Translations under genes and position numbers: made by a program
Shown: one piece after another, positions 16,606 through 24,089 of the stretch
How the letters are laid out: the number at the start of each line of letters is the position of its first letter
Position numbering within the stretch: position 1 is the stretch's first letter
Assembly (NCBI RefSeq): GCF_025685625.1
Contig: NZ_JAGSYI010000001.1
Span: 1 to 64,000 of the forward strand
Length of the DNA stretch: 64,000 nucleotides
Reading direction: 5' to 3'
From: Acidicapsa acidisoli
GTDB lineage: Bacteria; Acidobacteriota; Terriglobia; Terriglobales; Acidobacteriaceae
The notes under the pieces: model-generated
Database searches by the model: none
Told to the model about the DNA's origin: nothing
The model's input: only the letters and a program-made list of their open reading frames with translations

Positions 16606-19600
16606 ATGATGAGTCCAATCCGTTCCATCGCATCCCTCGCGGTACTCTCCCTGATGCCGCTTGTCGCCAATGCAGGTCAAATTCATGACGAGCAAGACAG
16701 GAACGAACGCACGACTACTCTGCCCGTTGGTAACTACAACGATCGCTCTCTTCTACCGACGGGTCAGTTCATCACCCCCACGGCTGCAATCGGCGCAACC
16801 ATTCAAGTTCTGGCTACGGGGCTCCGCGCGGACGGAAACGCCGATGCCTCAGAAGCTGTAAACACCGCACTCAGTCCGGATGGCAAGACTCTGCTGGTTC
16901 TAACCAGCGGCTGGAACAGGAATAACGACCAGCCTGACGACACGCCCATTACCTTTCCAACCCTCAACCCTGTCACGGGGATGGCAGCAGGCACAACCGG
17001 AAATGATGAGTGGGTCTTCGTCTTCCATCTTAACAATCACGGAATCGCCACCAAGCAGCAACAAATCAGCCTGCCTAATACGTTCAGTGGTCTAACCTGG
17101 GCCCCTGATGGCTCGCGTTTCTATGTTTCCGCAGGAGACGACGATCGGATCTATGTCTACAAGCTAACCGGCGGCCAGTATGTGCCCGATGCGCCGTTCA
17201 TCCTTCTAGGCCACAACTCGAATCAGACTGCGCCAATTCCCAATTACGATGGCAGCCTGCTCAAGGGAACCCGGGCTGCTGCAGCGGCGCCGGCCCTGGT
17301 GAGAGGCGCAGTGGTCGCTGGCATTGCCGTTAGCCGTGACGGGAAAACGCTTGCTGCCGCTAACTTCGAGAACGATTCCTTGTCGATCGTGGACACACCC
17401 AGCCGGACTCCTATTCGGGAAGTCCACTTCTTCAACCCAGGAGATACTATCGCTCAGGGAGAATATCCCTACGATGTAGCGATATTGAGCGACCATGACG
17501 GCGCCGCTCGGACAGCCTATGTGACCAGCCTGCGCGACGACCAAGTGATGGCCGTCGACGTCAAGACTGGCAAGTTCTCTTCGATTGCTGTGGGCAGTCA
17601 GCCAAACCGCATGGTGCTTTCCGGCGATCAGAGCAGACTCTATGTTGTGAACGGGAACAGTGACACGATTTCGGTGGTCGACACTGCAACCAATCGAGTC
17701 GAGAGAACGTTGGAGCTCTCACGGCCGGGAGACCGATACAAGGGACTGAATGCCAATTCCGCCACAATCAGTCCTGATGGCAACACGTTGTACGTCACGC
17801 TCGCAACAGAGAACTCGGTCGCGGTTGTGAACCTGTGGAGTGGTGAACTGGAGGGACGTATTCCAACGGGCTGGTACCCGACATCGGTTTCGGTGGGTGC
17901 GAGCGGTTCCACGCTCTACGTGTCCACGTTCAAGAGCAACTCCGGCCCCAATCCGGGCAACGCCGCTGCCAATCCTCAATTTCTTACGCAGCGCTCCTAT
18001 CCTCTGGAAAAAGCGCAACTCAACACCATTCCCGTACCGAACCGCGGCCAACTCGGGGAACTCACAGAGCAGGTAAACCGCAACAACGGCTTGGCCAATC
18101 GCCGCAATGACCCCACCATGGCCTACCTGCAGCACAAGATCAACCACATCATCTACATCATTAAAGAGAACAAGACCTACGACCAGATGCTCGGTGATCT
18201 GGAACACGGGAACGGCGACCCTACGCTTAACCAGTGGCCGCAACCTGTATCGCCCAACCACCACAGCCTCGCTCTTACTTTTGGCCTTCTCGATAACTTC
18301 TATGCCACAGGCGAAGTGAGCGGAGTCGGCTGGGATTGGTCCACCTATGGTCACTCAACCGACTATAACGAGAAGACCGTTGCGGTAAATTACGGCAATG
18401 GCGGGGGCGGAGTCACGACCGACTCCGAGGGCACTAATCGCTTCATCGGTGTCGGCCTGCCGGAGTTCGCCAAGGACCCCTCGCCTTTGAATGAACGCCT
18501 GCTCACGCTTCTCGATCCTACCGGCAGCTCGAACATCCTTCCCGGGACCAAGAACGTGGACAGCCCGGAAGGCGCCAACGATGATGTCGATGCGGAGAAG
18601 GTCGGTGGCTATCTGTGGGATTCGGCATTGCGCGCTCACAAGACCGTGCGCAATTACGGCTTCTTCCTCGATCAGTCCTACTACATCAGCAGCGGCGGTG
18701 ATCCGACCAAACTCGATCCCCACGTCCCGACCTACATCCCCATTTCGCCGACTCCTTTTGAGGCGAAAATTCCGCAGGCTATCGAAGAACAGCCAGCATT
18801 GCTAGGATTGACGGACATTTACTACCGAGGATTCGACCAGAACAATGCCGATACCTATCTGGTCAACGAGTGGCAAAGAGATATGGGTGTGAACGGCTTG
18901 CCCAACCTCACGTTGCTTCGTTTGCCTCACGACCACAACGGCAGCTTCGGCACGGCGATTGCAGGGCTGGGAAGCGCAGAGCTGCAGATTTCGGATAACG
19001 ACTACGCCATCGGCCGAGTGGCAGACATCATCAGCCACTCTCAGTACTGGCAGGACACAGCCATCTTCATTCTTGAAGACGACGCCCAGAATGGTTCGGA
19101 TCACGTCGACTCTCATCGCTCCTTCGCGTACGTTATCTCGCCCTACAGCAAGCGCGGCGTCACCATCTCAACGAACTACAACACGATTAATGTCCTGCGC
19201 ACCATCGAAGACCTGATGGACATCCACCATCTCAATTTCCGGGATGCGGACGCCGCGCCCATGGCGGACTTGTTCACAAAAAAGCCGGATTTCACTCCCT
19301 ACTCGGCAATCATCCCAGGGGATCTCTGCGCAGCGCCGGTCGATCCGAATTTGGTTCCGGCATGCGCCACACCGGGAGCCCAGATCAGCGCAGCTGTACT
19401 GCCGCTGCATGACGCTGCATGGTGGGCTGCCAATACCAAGGGCTTTGATTTCTCCGATGCGGACCGAGTCGATTCCGACGCATTCAACCGTGTCTTGTGG
19501 CAGGGAACGATGGGTGACAAGGTACCTTACCCGACTGTACGCAGCCGTCAAGATCTGCGAAAGAACCGCGCGGAGCTTATCAAACGCTGGCAGGAGAGCA

Positions 19601-19647
19601 AGGCTCAGTCAATGCAGGAACCGGTGGCGACACCTGGCGGTCAGTGA
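16606..19647 (+). CDS. Secreted YncE-like beta-propeller fused to phosphoesterase domain
   Basis: A Sec signal peptide (MMSPIRSIASLAVLSLMPLVANA) is followed by a YVTN-type seven-bladed propeller (about 60-480; repeats such as SPDGKTLLVL, SGDQSRLYVVNGNSDTISVV, SPDGNTLYVT). A C-terminal phosphoesterase domain of the phospholipase C/acid phosphatase family follows (about 510-920), beginning HIIYIIKENKTYDQMLGDLE, with the metal-site segments LRLPHDHNG and ILEDDAQNGSDHVDSHRS. The protein probably acts in the periplasm or outside the cell on phosphate esters; substrate unknown. At 1013 aa it is typical for the fusion. It stands alone and ends in a clear terminator. Confidence 0.9.
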   Translation: MMSPIRSIASLAVLSLMPLVANAGQIHDEQDRNERTTTLPVGNYNDRSLLPTGQFITPTAAIGATIQVLATGLRADGNADASEAVNTALSPDGKTLLVLTSGWNRNNDQPDDTPITFPTLNPVTGMAAGTTGNDEWVFVFHLNNHGIATKQQQISLPNTFSGLTWAPDGSRFYVSAGDDDRIYVYKLTGGQYVPDAPFILLGHNSNQTAPIPNYDGSLLKGTRAAAAAPALVRGAVVAGIAVSRDGKTLAAANFENDSLSIVDTPSRTPIREVHFFNPGDTIAQGEYPYDVAILSDHDGAARTAYVTSLRDDQVMAVDVKTGKFSSIAVGSQPNRMVLSGDQSRLYVVNGNSDTISVVDTATNRVERTLELSRPGDRYKGLNANSATISPDGNTLYVTLATENSVAVVNLWSGELEGRIPTGWYPTSVSVGASGSTLYVSTFKSNSGPNPGNAAANPQFLTQRSYPLEKAQLNTIPVPNRGQLGELTEQVNRNNGLANRRNDPTMAYLQHKINHIIYIIKENKTYDQMLGDLEHGNGDPTLNQWPQPVSPNHHSLALTFGLLDNFYATGEVSGVGWDWSTYGHSTDYNEKTVAVNYGNGGGGVTTDSEGTNRFIGVGLPEFAKDPSPLNERLLTLLDPTGSSNILPGTKNVDSPEGANDDVDAEKVGGYLWDSALRAHKTVRNYGFFLDQSYYISSGGDPTKLDPHVPTYIPISPTPFEAKIPQAIEEQPALLGLTDIYYRGFDQNNADTYLVNEWQRDMGVNGLPNLTLLRLPHDHNGSFGTAIAGLGSAELQISDNDYAIGRVADIISHSQYWQDTAIFILEDDAQNGSDHVDSHRSFAYVISPYSKRGVTISTNYNTINVLRTIEDLMDIHHLNFRDADAAPMADLFTKKPDFTPYSAIIPGDLCAAPVDPNLVPACATPGAQISAAVLPLHDAAWWAANTKGFDFSDADRVDSDAFNRVLWQGTMGDKVPYPTVRSRQDLRKNRAELIKRWQESKAQSMQEPVATPGGQ

Positions 19648-19697
19648 ATGGAAGAGCTTCGCTGACTCTGGAAACCTTACATGATCGAAGAACGTGG

Positions 19698-19745
19698 ATG
19701 GCGCAAGAGGAGGTTCCGACCTCTCCTTGCGCCATGCGTCTTTTC
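19698..19745 (+). terminator. Rho-independent-like terminator
   Basis: A long stem (atggcgcaag... / ...cttgcgccat, about 17 bp with two mismatches) with a 4-base loop tccg, followed by gcgtctttt. It lies 50 bp after the phosphoesterase stop. Confidence 0.75.
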
Positions 19746-19965
19746 CCGGCGAAATTCTCACTACTTCACTTCGATTGACCTGGGGAGCAAACCAGCCCAA
19801 TGATCCCCAACGATTCTAAAGCGGCGCTGTCTAACGTCTTTCGTATCAATCTGGTCTGCTGATTATAAGCCACTTAGGTCCATTGGTAGGGGGCCCTGAA
19901 AAGGCTGGCGTCGTGCTTTCTTGCATGAGTAGATTTCCCATGATAGCTAAGAGGCGTTGCAATTT

Positions 19966-20811
19966 TTATGGTCCAACCGATCTCAAAGATCCTGATTTAG
20001 TCGGCGGATTCAGTTTTCCATGATTGCTGACCGATGGATTTTTCGATTTAGGGACGGCATCAACCTGCGCAGCTACTGGTGGAGAAACAGATGCGTCACT
20101 GGACTGTGTATCTCGCCAGCTTTGGATACCTGCTCCGCATACCAAGCCAACGACCAAAGTCGCAGCGCAAATCATGGGAATCCAGGTGCGAAGAATGTCG
20201 TGTCTCACTTCAAGCAACAGGTCATCGATCTTCTTCGCCCATCTCTCAAGCGAATGGCCAAAGAGTCGGTTGGCGGACTCAACCTGCGCTAGCACCCCGT
20301 AGCGGTGGTCGCAGAGTTTATCGATGGCTGCCGACAGAATCTCCTGCGCTCCAACCATCATTTCCGTGCTCGCCTGAAGGGCTTCGGCTGTCTTCGGAAG
20401 ACCCGTTTGCAAAAATTGCTGGCGGAGGCTTTCGCCGAGAAACCTGGCTAGCTCGGAGGGGTTGAGGGAACGTTCGACTTCTTTAGGCAGCAAAGCTATC
20501 CGTGCCTCCAAGCCATTTCGATGTGTGAGCATCTTTTCCTGAGTCTCCTGTGCGCAATGCTCGTAGTGCGCGAGCACCTTCTCCATACGCTCTCGCTCTT
20601 CCGCCATTGCCAACGGCGTTCCGCGCGTCAAGAGTGCAAGCACGCCCATCGCTTCCAGAATGCGCAACATCTCATCGTCCGGGCTGAGTTCACGAGTGTG
20701 AGCCAGCACGCGATAATAAGCAGCCTGCAGATCAACTGGGACAAGTCGGGCGAGTGAATCGAATAAGGTTGGCTCACTCGCCTCGGGTACGAAAGCCGGA
20801 GTCATGCTCAT
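19966..20811 (-). CDS. Membrane-anchored partner of ParA-like protein (StbC/TraM-like position)
   Basis: This 281-aa protein is mostly alpha-helical (about 1-215, with a likely coiled coil around EERERMEKVLAHYEHCAQE), with one membrane helix near 218-238 (MICAATLVVGLVCGAGI) and a Pro/Ser-rich tail. It is the last gene of a three-gene unit; its ATG overlaps the ATPase stop by four bases (ATGA). Its place after a ParA-like ATPase and a small HTH protein matches stbABC of R388 or traKLM of RP4; sequence homology was not recognised directly, so the role is inferred. Confidence 0.6.
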   Translation of the reverse strand: MSMTPAFVPEASEPTLFDSLARLVPVDLQAAYYRVLAHTRELSPDDEMLRILEAMGVLALLTRGTPLAMAEERERMEKVLAHYEHCAQETQEKMLTHRNGLEARIALLPKEVERSLNPSELARFLGESLRQQFLQTGLPKTAEALQASTEMMVGAQEILSAAIDKLCDHRYGVLAQVESANRLFGHSLERWAKKIDDLLLEVRHDILRTWIPMICAATLVVGLVCGAGIQSWRDTQSSDASVSPPVAAQVDAVPKSKNPSVSNHGKLNPPTKSGSLRSVGP

Positions 20812-21530
20812 GGGAGAAAGACCTCCCGCGCGCGGTCGAATTCGGAAAAGAGTCGCCGCCGGTAACTTTGCGCACGCATGACAAGTGACGCACGCTTGAG
20901 TTCATCGACATGCACCTTCCGATCGGCTACATGACCCAGTTGCACACCATGCTGGCGAAGAGGATTCTCGAGTTCCGCTAGCCTAAACTCCATCCCGAGA
21001 ATGGCCGGACAAAAGGCTTCGCGGAACCGCTGTGCTTGTTCGGTTGACTTCCAGTAGGTGAAGTCCGCCAGAGCACTCGTCGCATTCTCGACAACGACAT
21101 AGGAGACCCGATCCTGCAAGCGACTGGCCCAGGCTAAGATGCTTTCCACGCTGGCCGGATCCGGGGTTACCACCCCCACCGCGGTGAACGCGACGCCAGC
21201 AGCGGCAATGTCCTCATACATCGAATCAAACCAATCAGCGGCCACTTGGCCCGCTCCCGCACCCATGTCGGCAAGGATGATCGGCGCGCCACCTTCGAGG
21301 TGATCGACGAAGGCATCGAGGCCCGCCGGCGTATGTATGTTGACTTTGGTGACGGAGCCATTAAAGAAATGCTTCAGGGATCCGCGAGCCTTGTTCTCCG
21401 TATCGAGATCAAGCAGTGTGACCGGAATCTCGTTCGCTTCAAACCACTCCGCCAAAGCAAGCATGAAGCCGGTCTTTCCAACTCCACCTTTGCCACCCAT
21501 CGTGAAAACAACCCGCTTGCTGGCGGTCAT
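20808..21530 (-). CDS. ParA/MinD-type P-loop ATPase (StbB/TraL-like)
   Basis: The 240-aa ATPase has a deviant Walker A KGGVGKT (residues 14-20), a switch region LLDLDTENKARGS and the strand APIILADMGAGAG. RP4 TraL and R388 StbB have similar size and sit beside oriT, where they affect plasmid segregation or transfer. Both neighbouring genes overlap it by four bases, so translation is coupled. In this context it probably serves stability or transfer of the mobile element rather than chromosome partition. Confidence 0.8.
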   Translation of the reverse strand: MTASKRVVFTMGGKGGVGKTGFMLALAEWFEANEIPVTLLDLDTENKARGSLKHFFNGSVTKVNIHTPAGLDAFVDHLEGGAPIILADMGAGAGQVAADWFDSMYEDIAAAGVAFTAVGVVTPDPASVESILAWASRLQDRVSYVVVENATSALADFTYWKSTEQAQRFREAFCPAILGMEFRLAELENPLRQHGVQLGHVADRKVHVDELKRASLVMRAQSYRRRLFSEFDRAREVFLP

Positions 21531-21904
21531 CGTTCCCCTCCCTGCCCAGTGAGCTTGAGCGGCTCATTTTCCTGGAAGACAAAGCGCGTTTTCGGATTGG
21601 GCTCCGAACCCTTGGCCCGCAGTGCTGCAATCGAGTCGAACGCAACCGCGGGAGCGGAGGTAGCTATGGCGGGTGGCAGCTCAAACTGTTCGCGTTTGCG
21701 ATGCTTGGCCCGAACCTTCACAAAGGAGTGCAAGGTGCTGGGTGCGACATACAGTCCCAACCGTTCATGGAAGAGCCGAGCAACTTCGCGATAGGTGCGC
21801 CCCTTGCGGCGCAGCTCTCGGATCAGTTCACGGTGGGGCTCAAGCTTCGAGCGGGGTGGCTTTTGCGCCAATGAGGCGAGGATCGTTTCGTGCGTCGGTT
21901 CCAT
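21527..21904 (-). CDS. Small DNA-binding protein, first gene of StbA/TraK-like trio
   Basis: The 125-aa protein carries an HTH-like region (HRELIRELRRKGRTYREVAR, then FHERLGLYVAPSTLHSFV), a basic linker and a C-terminal tail ending PLKLTGQGGER. The ATG at 21904 has GGAG ten bases upstream; the longer frame from 21934 is less likely. R388 StbA and RP4 TraK, which bind repeats near oriT, occupy the same position before a ParA-like gene. Its binding site would be expected upstream, in the 21905-22045 interval. Confidence 0.7.
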   Translation of the reverse strand: MEPTHETILASLAQKPPRSKLEPHRELIRELRRKGRTYREVARLFHERLGLYVAPSTLHSFVKVRAKHRKREQFELPPAIATSAPAVAFDSIAALRAKGSEPNPKTRFVFQENEPLKLTGQGGER

Positions 21905-21974
21905 GGTTCGTGGCTCCCGAGCACCACGCAGCATTGTTCCAATAGACGTCCGATAAGCGGCTCCGAGGGTGCCT

Positions 21975-22041
21975 GAAAGTGGCCTGGTGCGCTATCCGTG
22001 CCGCCTGTTTTCAATCACTTACCAGGCAGCCAGCCACTTTC
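21975..22041. repeat. Interrupted inverted repeat upstream of the trio (oriT/att arm candidate)
   Basis: gaaagtggc at 21975-21983 pairs with gccactttc at 22033-22041, with a second short pairing (ctggt / accag) just inside. It lies between the StbA-like gene and the tRNA fragment. Function unproven. Confidence 0.4.
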
Positions 22042-22044
22042 ACG

Positions 22045-22080
22045 GCGATAACACGGGTTCAAATCCCGTCGGGGACGCCA
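22045..22080 (+). tRNA. 3' fragment of a tRNA gene (attachment-site remnant)
   Basis: Only the T-arm and acceptor 3' strand are present: stem acggg (22053-22057), loop ttcaaat, stem cccgt, then cggggac, discriminator g and cca at 22078-22080. The matching 5' acceptor (gtccccg), D-arm and anticodon arm are absent upstream. The acceptor would fit some tRNA-Arg genes, but identity cannot be fixed without the anticodon. With an integrase 70 bp away it is best read as an integration core left by a tRNA-targeting element. Confidence 0.85.
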
Positions 22081-22149
22081 ACAAATTAAACGACTTACAA
22101 GCAATTCCCCATTTTTATCACCGTCCGATAACGTCCAATAAGACGCCGG

Positions 22150-23307
22150 TCACTTTGGACTCTCACTTTCCTGTCCAAAAACCAGCCTTGCCACTTTGCT
22201 CTGCGCGCTGCGATTGATGTCCGTCACCGCTTGAGCATAGAGATTCAATGTCACGCTGCTGTTGGCGTGCCGCATCAATTCTTGCACCGTCTTCACATCC
22301 TCCCCGTGCGACTTGAGAATCGTCGCGTAGGAGTGGCGGAACGTGTGCCAACCGACCTTACCGGTAATCTCGGCCGCTTTGAGTGCCGGTCGAACGTACA
22401 CGCGGAAAAGCGAGAAGGACCAGTACGGAAGCTGTCCCTTGCTCGCCGGACTGGCGAATAGCCAGTCGTCGTCCATCGGGTAAGGAGACTGCCTGCGCCA
22501 CATCAGCAGAGCTCCGGCCAGCTCAGGATCGAGCGGGACGGGCTTTTGTGATGCTTCTGTCTTGCAAGGGCCAACGCGTTGAAGCGCGATCGAACGAGTG
22601 ACGTTCAGTTCGAGTTTCTCGAAATTCACGTCCGACCATTTCAAAGCGAGCAACTCGCTGATGCGCAGCCCGGTGAGAATGTCTAGGAGCACGGCTGTCT
22701 TGCCCGGCTCCTTGAGGTATTCAAGCAGCGACTTGAGCTGCTCAATGTTCAACACGACAGGGATTCTCTGACGCTTGGCGCTTTGGCGCACTTGCGTAAT
22801 GGGATTCCTATCGTGCCACTCCCAACGGACAGCGTGATTGAAAATTGCGTGCATCAGATTTCGAATTTTTGCCTTACTGCCATTTGCCAGAGGAAGAGAT
22901 CGAAGCCACTCCTCAACGGCAACAGCCTTTACGTCCTTTAGACGATACGAAGCCCATCGTGGAAGTACCCACAGATTCAGGTAGCCCTCGTTCGTCCGAA
23001 TCGTAGCGAACGTCTTTCCCGCGCCCTCGCACATCTCCTTTTCGCGGTAGTGCTGCGTCAGCGTGCTGAAGCTAATCGCGTCAATTTGTGTTCGTGGGGT
23101 TTCTGCGTTGATGTTTACCCTAAGAGCTGCAACCGCTTTCTGTGCAGCGGCCTCAGTCGGGTACTCTTGAAGAGACCCGATTAAGGAGCTGCGACGCCTG
23201 CGTGTACCGTCAAGTTGTGTTTCGTACCAACGGTACTCCCAAGCTCGATCGCCAGCCGCGCGCTCGTAGAGCCTCAATGAACCTTGCTGAAAACGAATCC
23301 GCTTCAT
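22150..23307 (-). CDS. Phage-type tyrosine integrase
   Basis: This 385-aa integrase has an N-terminal arm-binding region (residues 1-50, KRIRFQQGSLRLYER), a core-binding SAM-like domain and a catalytic domain with R (TGLRISELLALKW), H-x-x-R (GWHTFRHSYATI), H (LMRHANSSVTLN) and Y (LYAQAV). The ATG at 23307 is chosen because AGGAG stands seven bases before it. Its 3' end points at the tRNA fragment, the standard layout for integrases that use tRNA 3' ends. An AlpA-like HTH gene follows upstream and could be its excisionase. Confidence 0.93.
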   Translation of the reverse strand: MKRIRFQQGSLRLYERAAGDRAWEYRWYETQLDGTRRRRSSLIGSLQEYPTEAAAQKAVAALRVNINAETPRTQIDAISFSTLTQHYREKEMCEGAGKTFATIRTNEGYLNLWVLPRWASYRLKDVKAVAVEEWLRSLPLANGSKAKIRNLMHAIFNHAVRWEWHDRNPITQVRQSAKRQRIPVVLNIEQLKSLLEYLKEPGKTAVLLDILTGLRISELLALKWSDVNFEKLELNVTRSIALQRVGPCKTEASQKPVPLDPELAGALLMWRRQSPYPMDDDWLFASPASKGQLPYWSFSLFRVYVRPALKAAEITGKVGWHTFRHSYATILKSHGEDVKTVQELMRHANSSVTLNLYAQAVTDINRSAQSKVARLVFGQESESPK

Positions 23308-23373
23308 GATGAATCTCCTGAAAGCGGAAACGGATGGCCCACTTCTAGCGTAGTCCATCCTGCCTCACGCCGA

Positions 23374-23598
23374 CTAGCTAGCCATCTGTGAATTGAGCCA
23401 TTCTTCAATGGTGGATTTTCGGAACCGCCAGAGCCTTCCGCATTTCACCGCCGGGATCAAACCCTTACGAGCCCAGCGGTGAAGACTCTTCTCTGATACC
23501 CTGCACTGGACTGCAACCTCATGGCTGTCATACAGGGGTTCAATATCAATCGCGCGTTCCGTTGTCGATCTTGTCGGTATCAAACTTCTCTTAGGCAT
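23374..23598 (-). CDS. AlpA/excisionase-type HTH protein
   Basis: This 74-aa protein carries a MerR-like HTH (LYDSHEVAVQCRVSEKSLHR, WARKGLIPAVKCGRLWRFRK) typical of excisionases. The start at 23598 (MPKRSLIP) has AGG at a suitable distance; the longer open frame upstream is not needed. It lies 66 bp upstream of the integrase in the same direction, so it probably controls integration and excision of that element. Confidence 0.8.
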   Translation of the reverse strand: MPKRSLIPTRSTTERAIDIEPLYDSHEVAVQCRVSEKSLHRWARKGLIPAVKCGRLWRFRKSTIEEWLNSQMAS

Positions 23599-23667
23599 AC
23601 GGAACCTCACACTGGTGCTGTCGTGAGCCTGATTGATCCGAGTTGAACAGTCCAATACATCTTCCCT

Positions 23668-23820
23668 ATGGTTCCATTCCCGGTAGTTACCGACGCGATC
23701 GCCGCGAAAGTCAAGCAGGAATTCGCAGCGAAGGACAAGGCGAAGGCTGCGAAGAAGGCCACGCCGAAGCCGCCAGCCAAGCAACAGGCAAAGACGGCGA
23801 AGAAGTCCACAGCGGCCTAA
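23668..23820 (+). CDS. 50-aa Lys/Ala-rich basic peptide
   Basis: The frame from ATG 23668 to TAA 23818-23820 gives a peptide with a short head (MVPFPVVTDAIAAKVKQEF) and a histone-H1-like tail of K, A and P repeats (AKKATPKPPAKQQAKTAKK). Such tails bind DNA without sequence specificity. Two intrinsic-terminator-like hairpins follow directly, supporting a real short transcript. It is divergent from the AlpA-like gene. Confidence 0.6.
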   Translation: MVPFPVVTDAIAAKVKQEFAAKDKAKAAKKATPKPPAKQQAKTAKKSTAA

Positions 23821-23845
23821 TCCTCAATCAAAGGGAAACACTTGC

Positions 23846-23878
23846 GCGGGGCCTGCAAACACAGGCTCCGCATTTTTT
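23846..23878 (+). terminator. Intrinsic terminator after the basic peptide
   Basis: Stem gcggggcctg / caggctccgc (one G-T pair), loop caaaca, then atttttt. It begins 26 bp after the stop codon. Confidence 0.85.
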
Positions 23879-23962
23879 GCGCCCGCCTGCCCGTCTTCCC
23901 ACCCTTGTTCGATGCTCCTGCACGGGGCAGGAGCGCCCGTCTTGACCCACCCGACGGGCAAG

Positions 23963-23993
23963 GCCATCCTGACCCAAGGATGGCTTATCTTTT
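23963..23993 (+). terminator. Second hairpin with T-rich tail
   Basis: gccatcc (23963-23969) pairs with ggatggc (23978-23984), followed by ttatctttt. Another stem, cccgtc/gacggg, lies just before it. Confidence 0.55.
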
Positions 23994-24042
23994 CCATGCA
24001 CTTTCATAAAGCTCGAAGATTGAGAGCCATAGCTTGAGCGGT

Positions 24043-24089
24043 CTTCTCCCCTAATAGTCCAACAGCTTGTTGGACTATTAGGGGAGAAG
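24043..24089. terminator. 47-bp perfect palindrome spanning the DUF1016 stop codon
   Basis: Two 22-bp arms (cttctcccctaatagtccaa plus ca, and its exact complement) surround a 3-base loop gct. The stop codon of the DUF1016 gene lies within the right arm. It could terminate minus-strand transcription or be a mobile palindrome; there is no long T run. Confidence 0.7.

Noticed and set aside
17719-18354. Long minus-strand frame in the phosphoesterase gene
   Set aside because: Antisense shadow of a clear propeller-phosphatase coding sequence.
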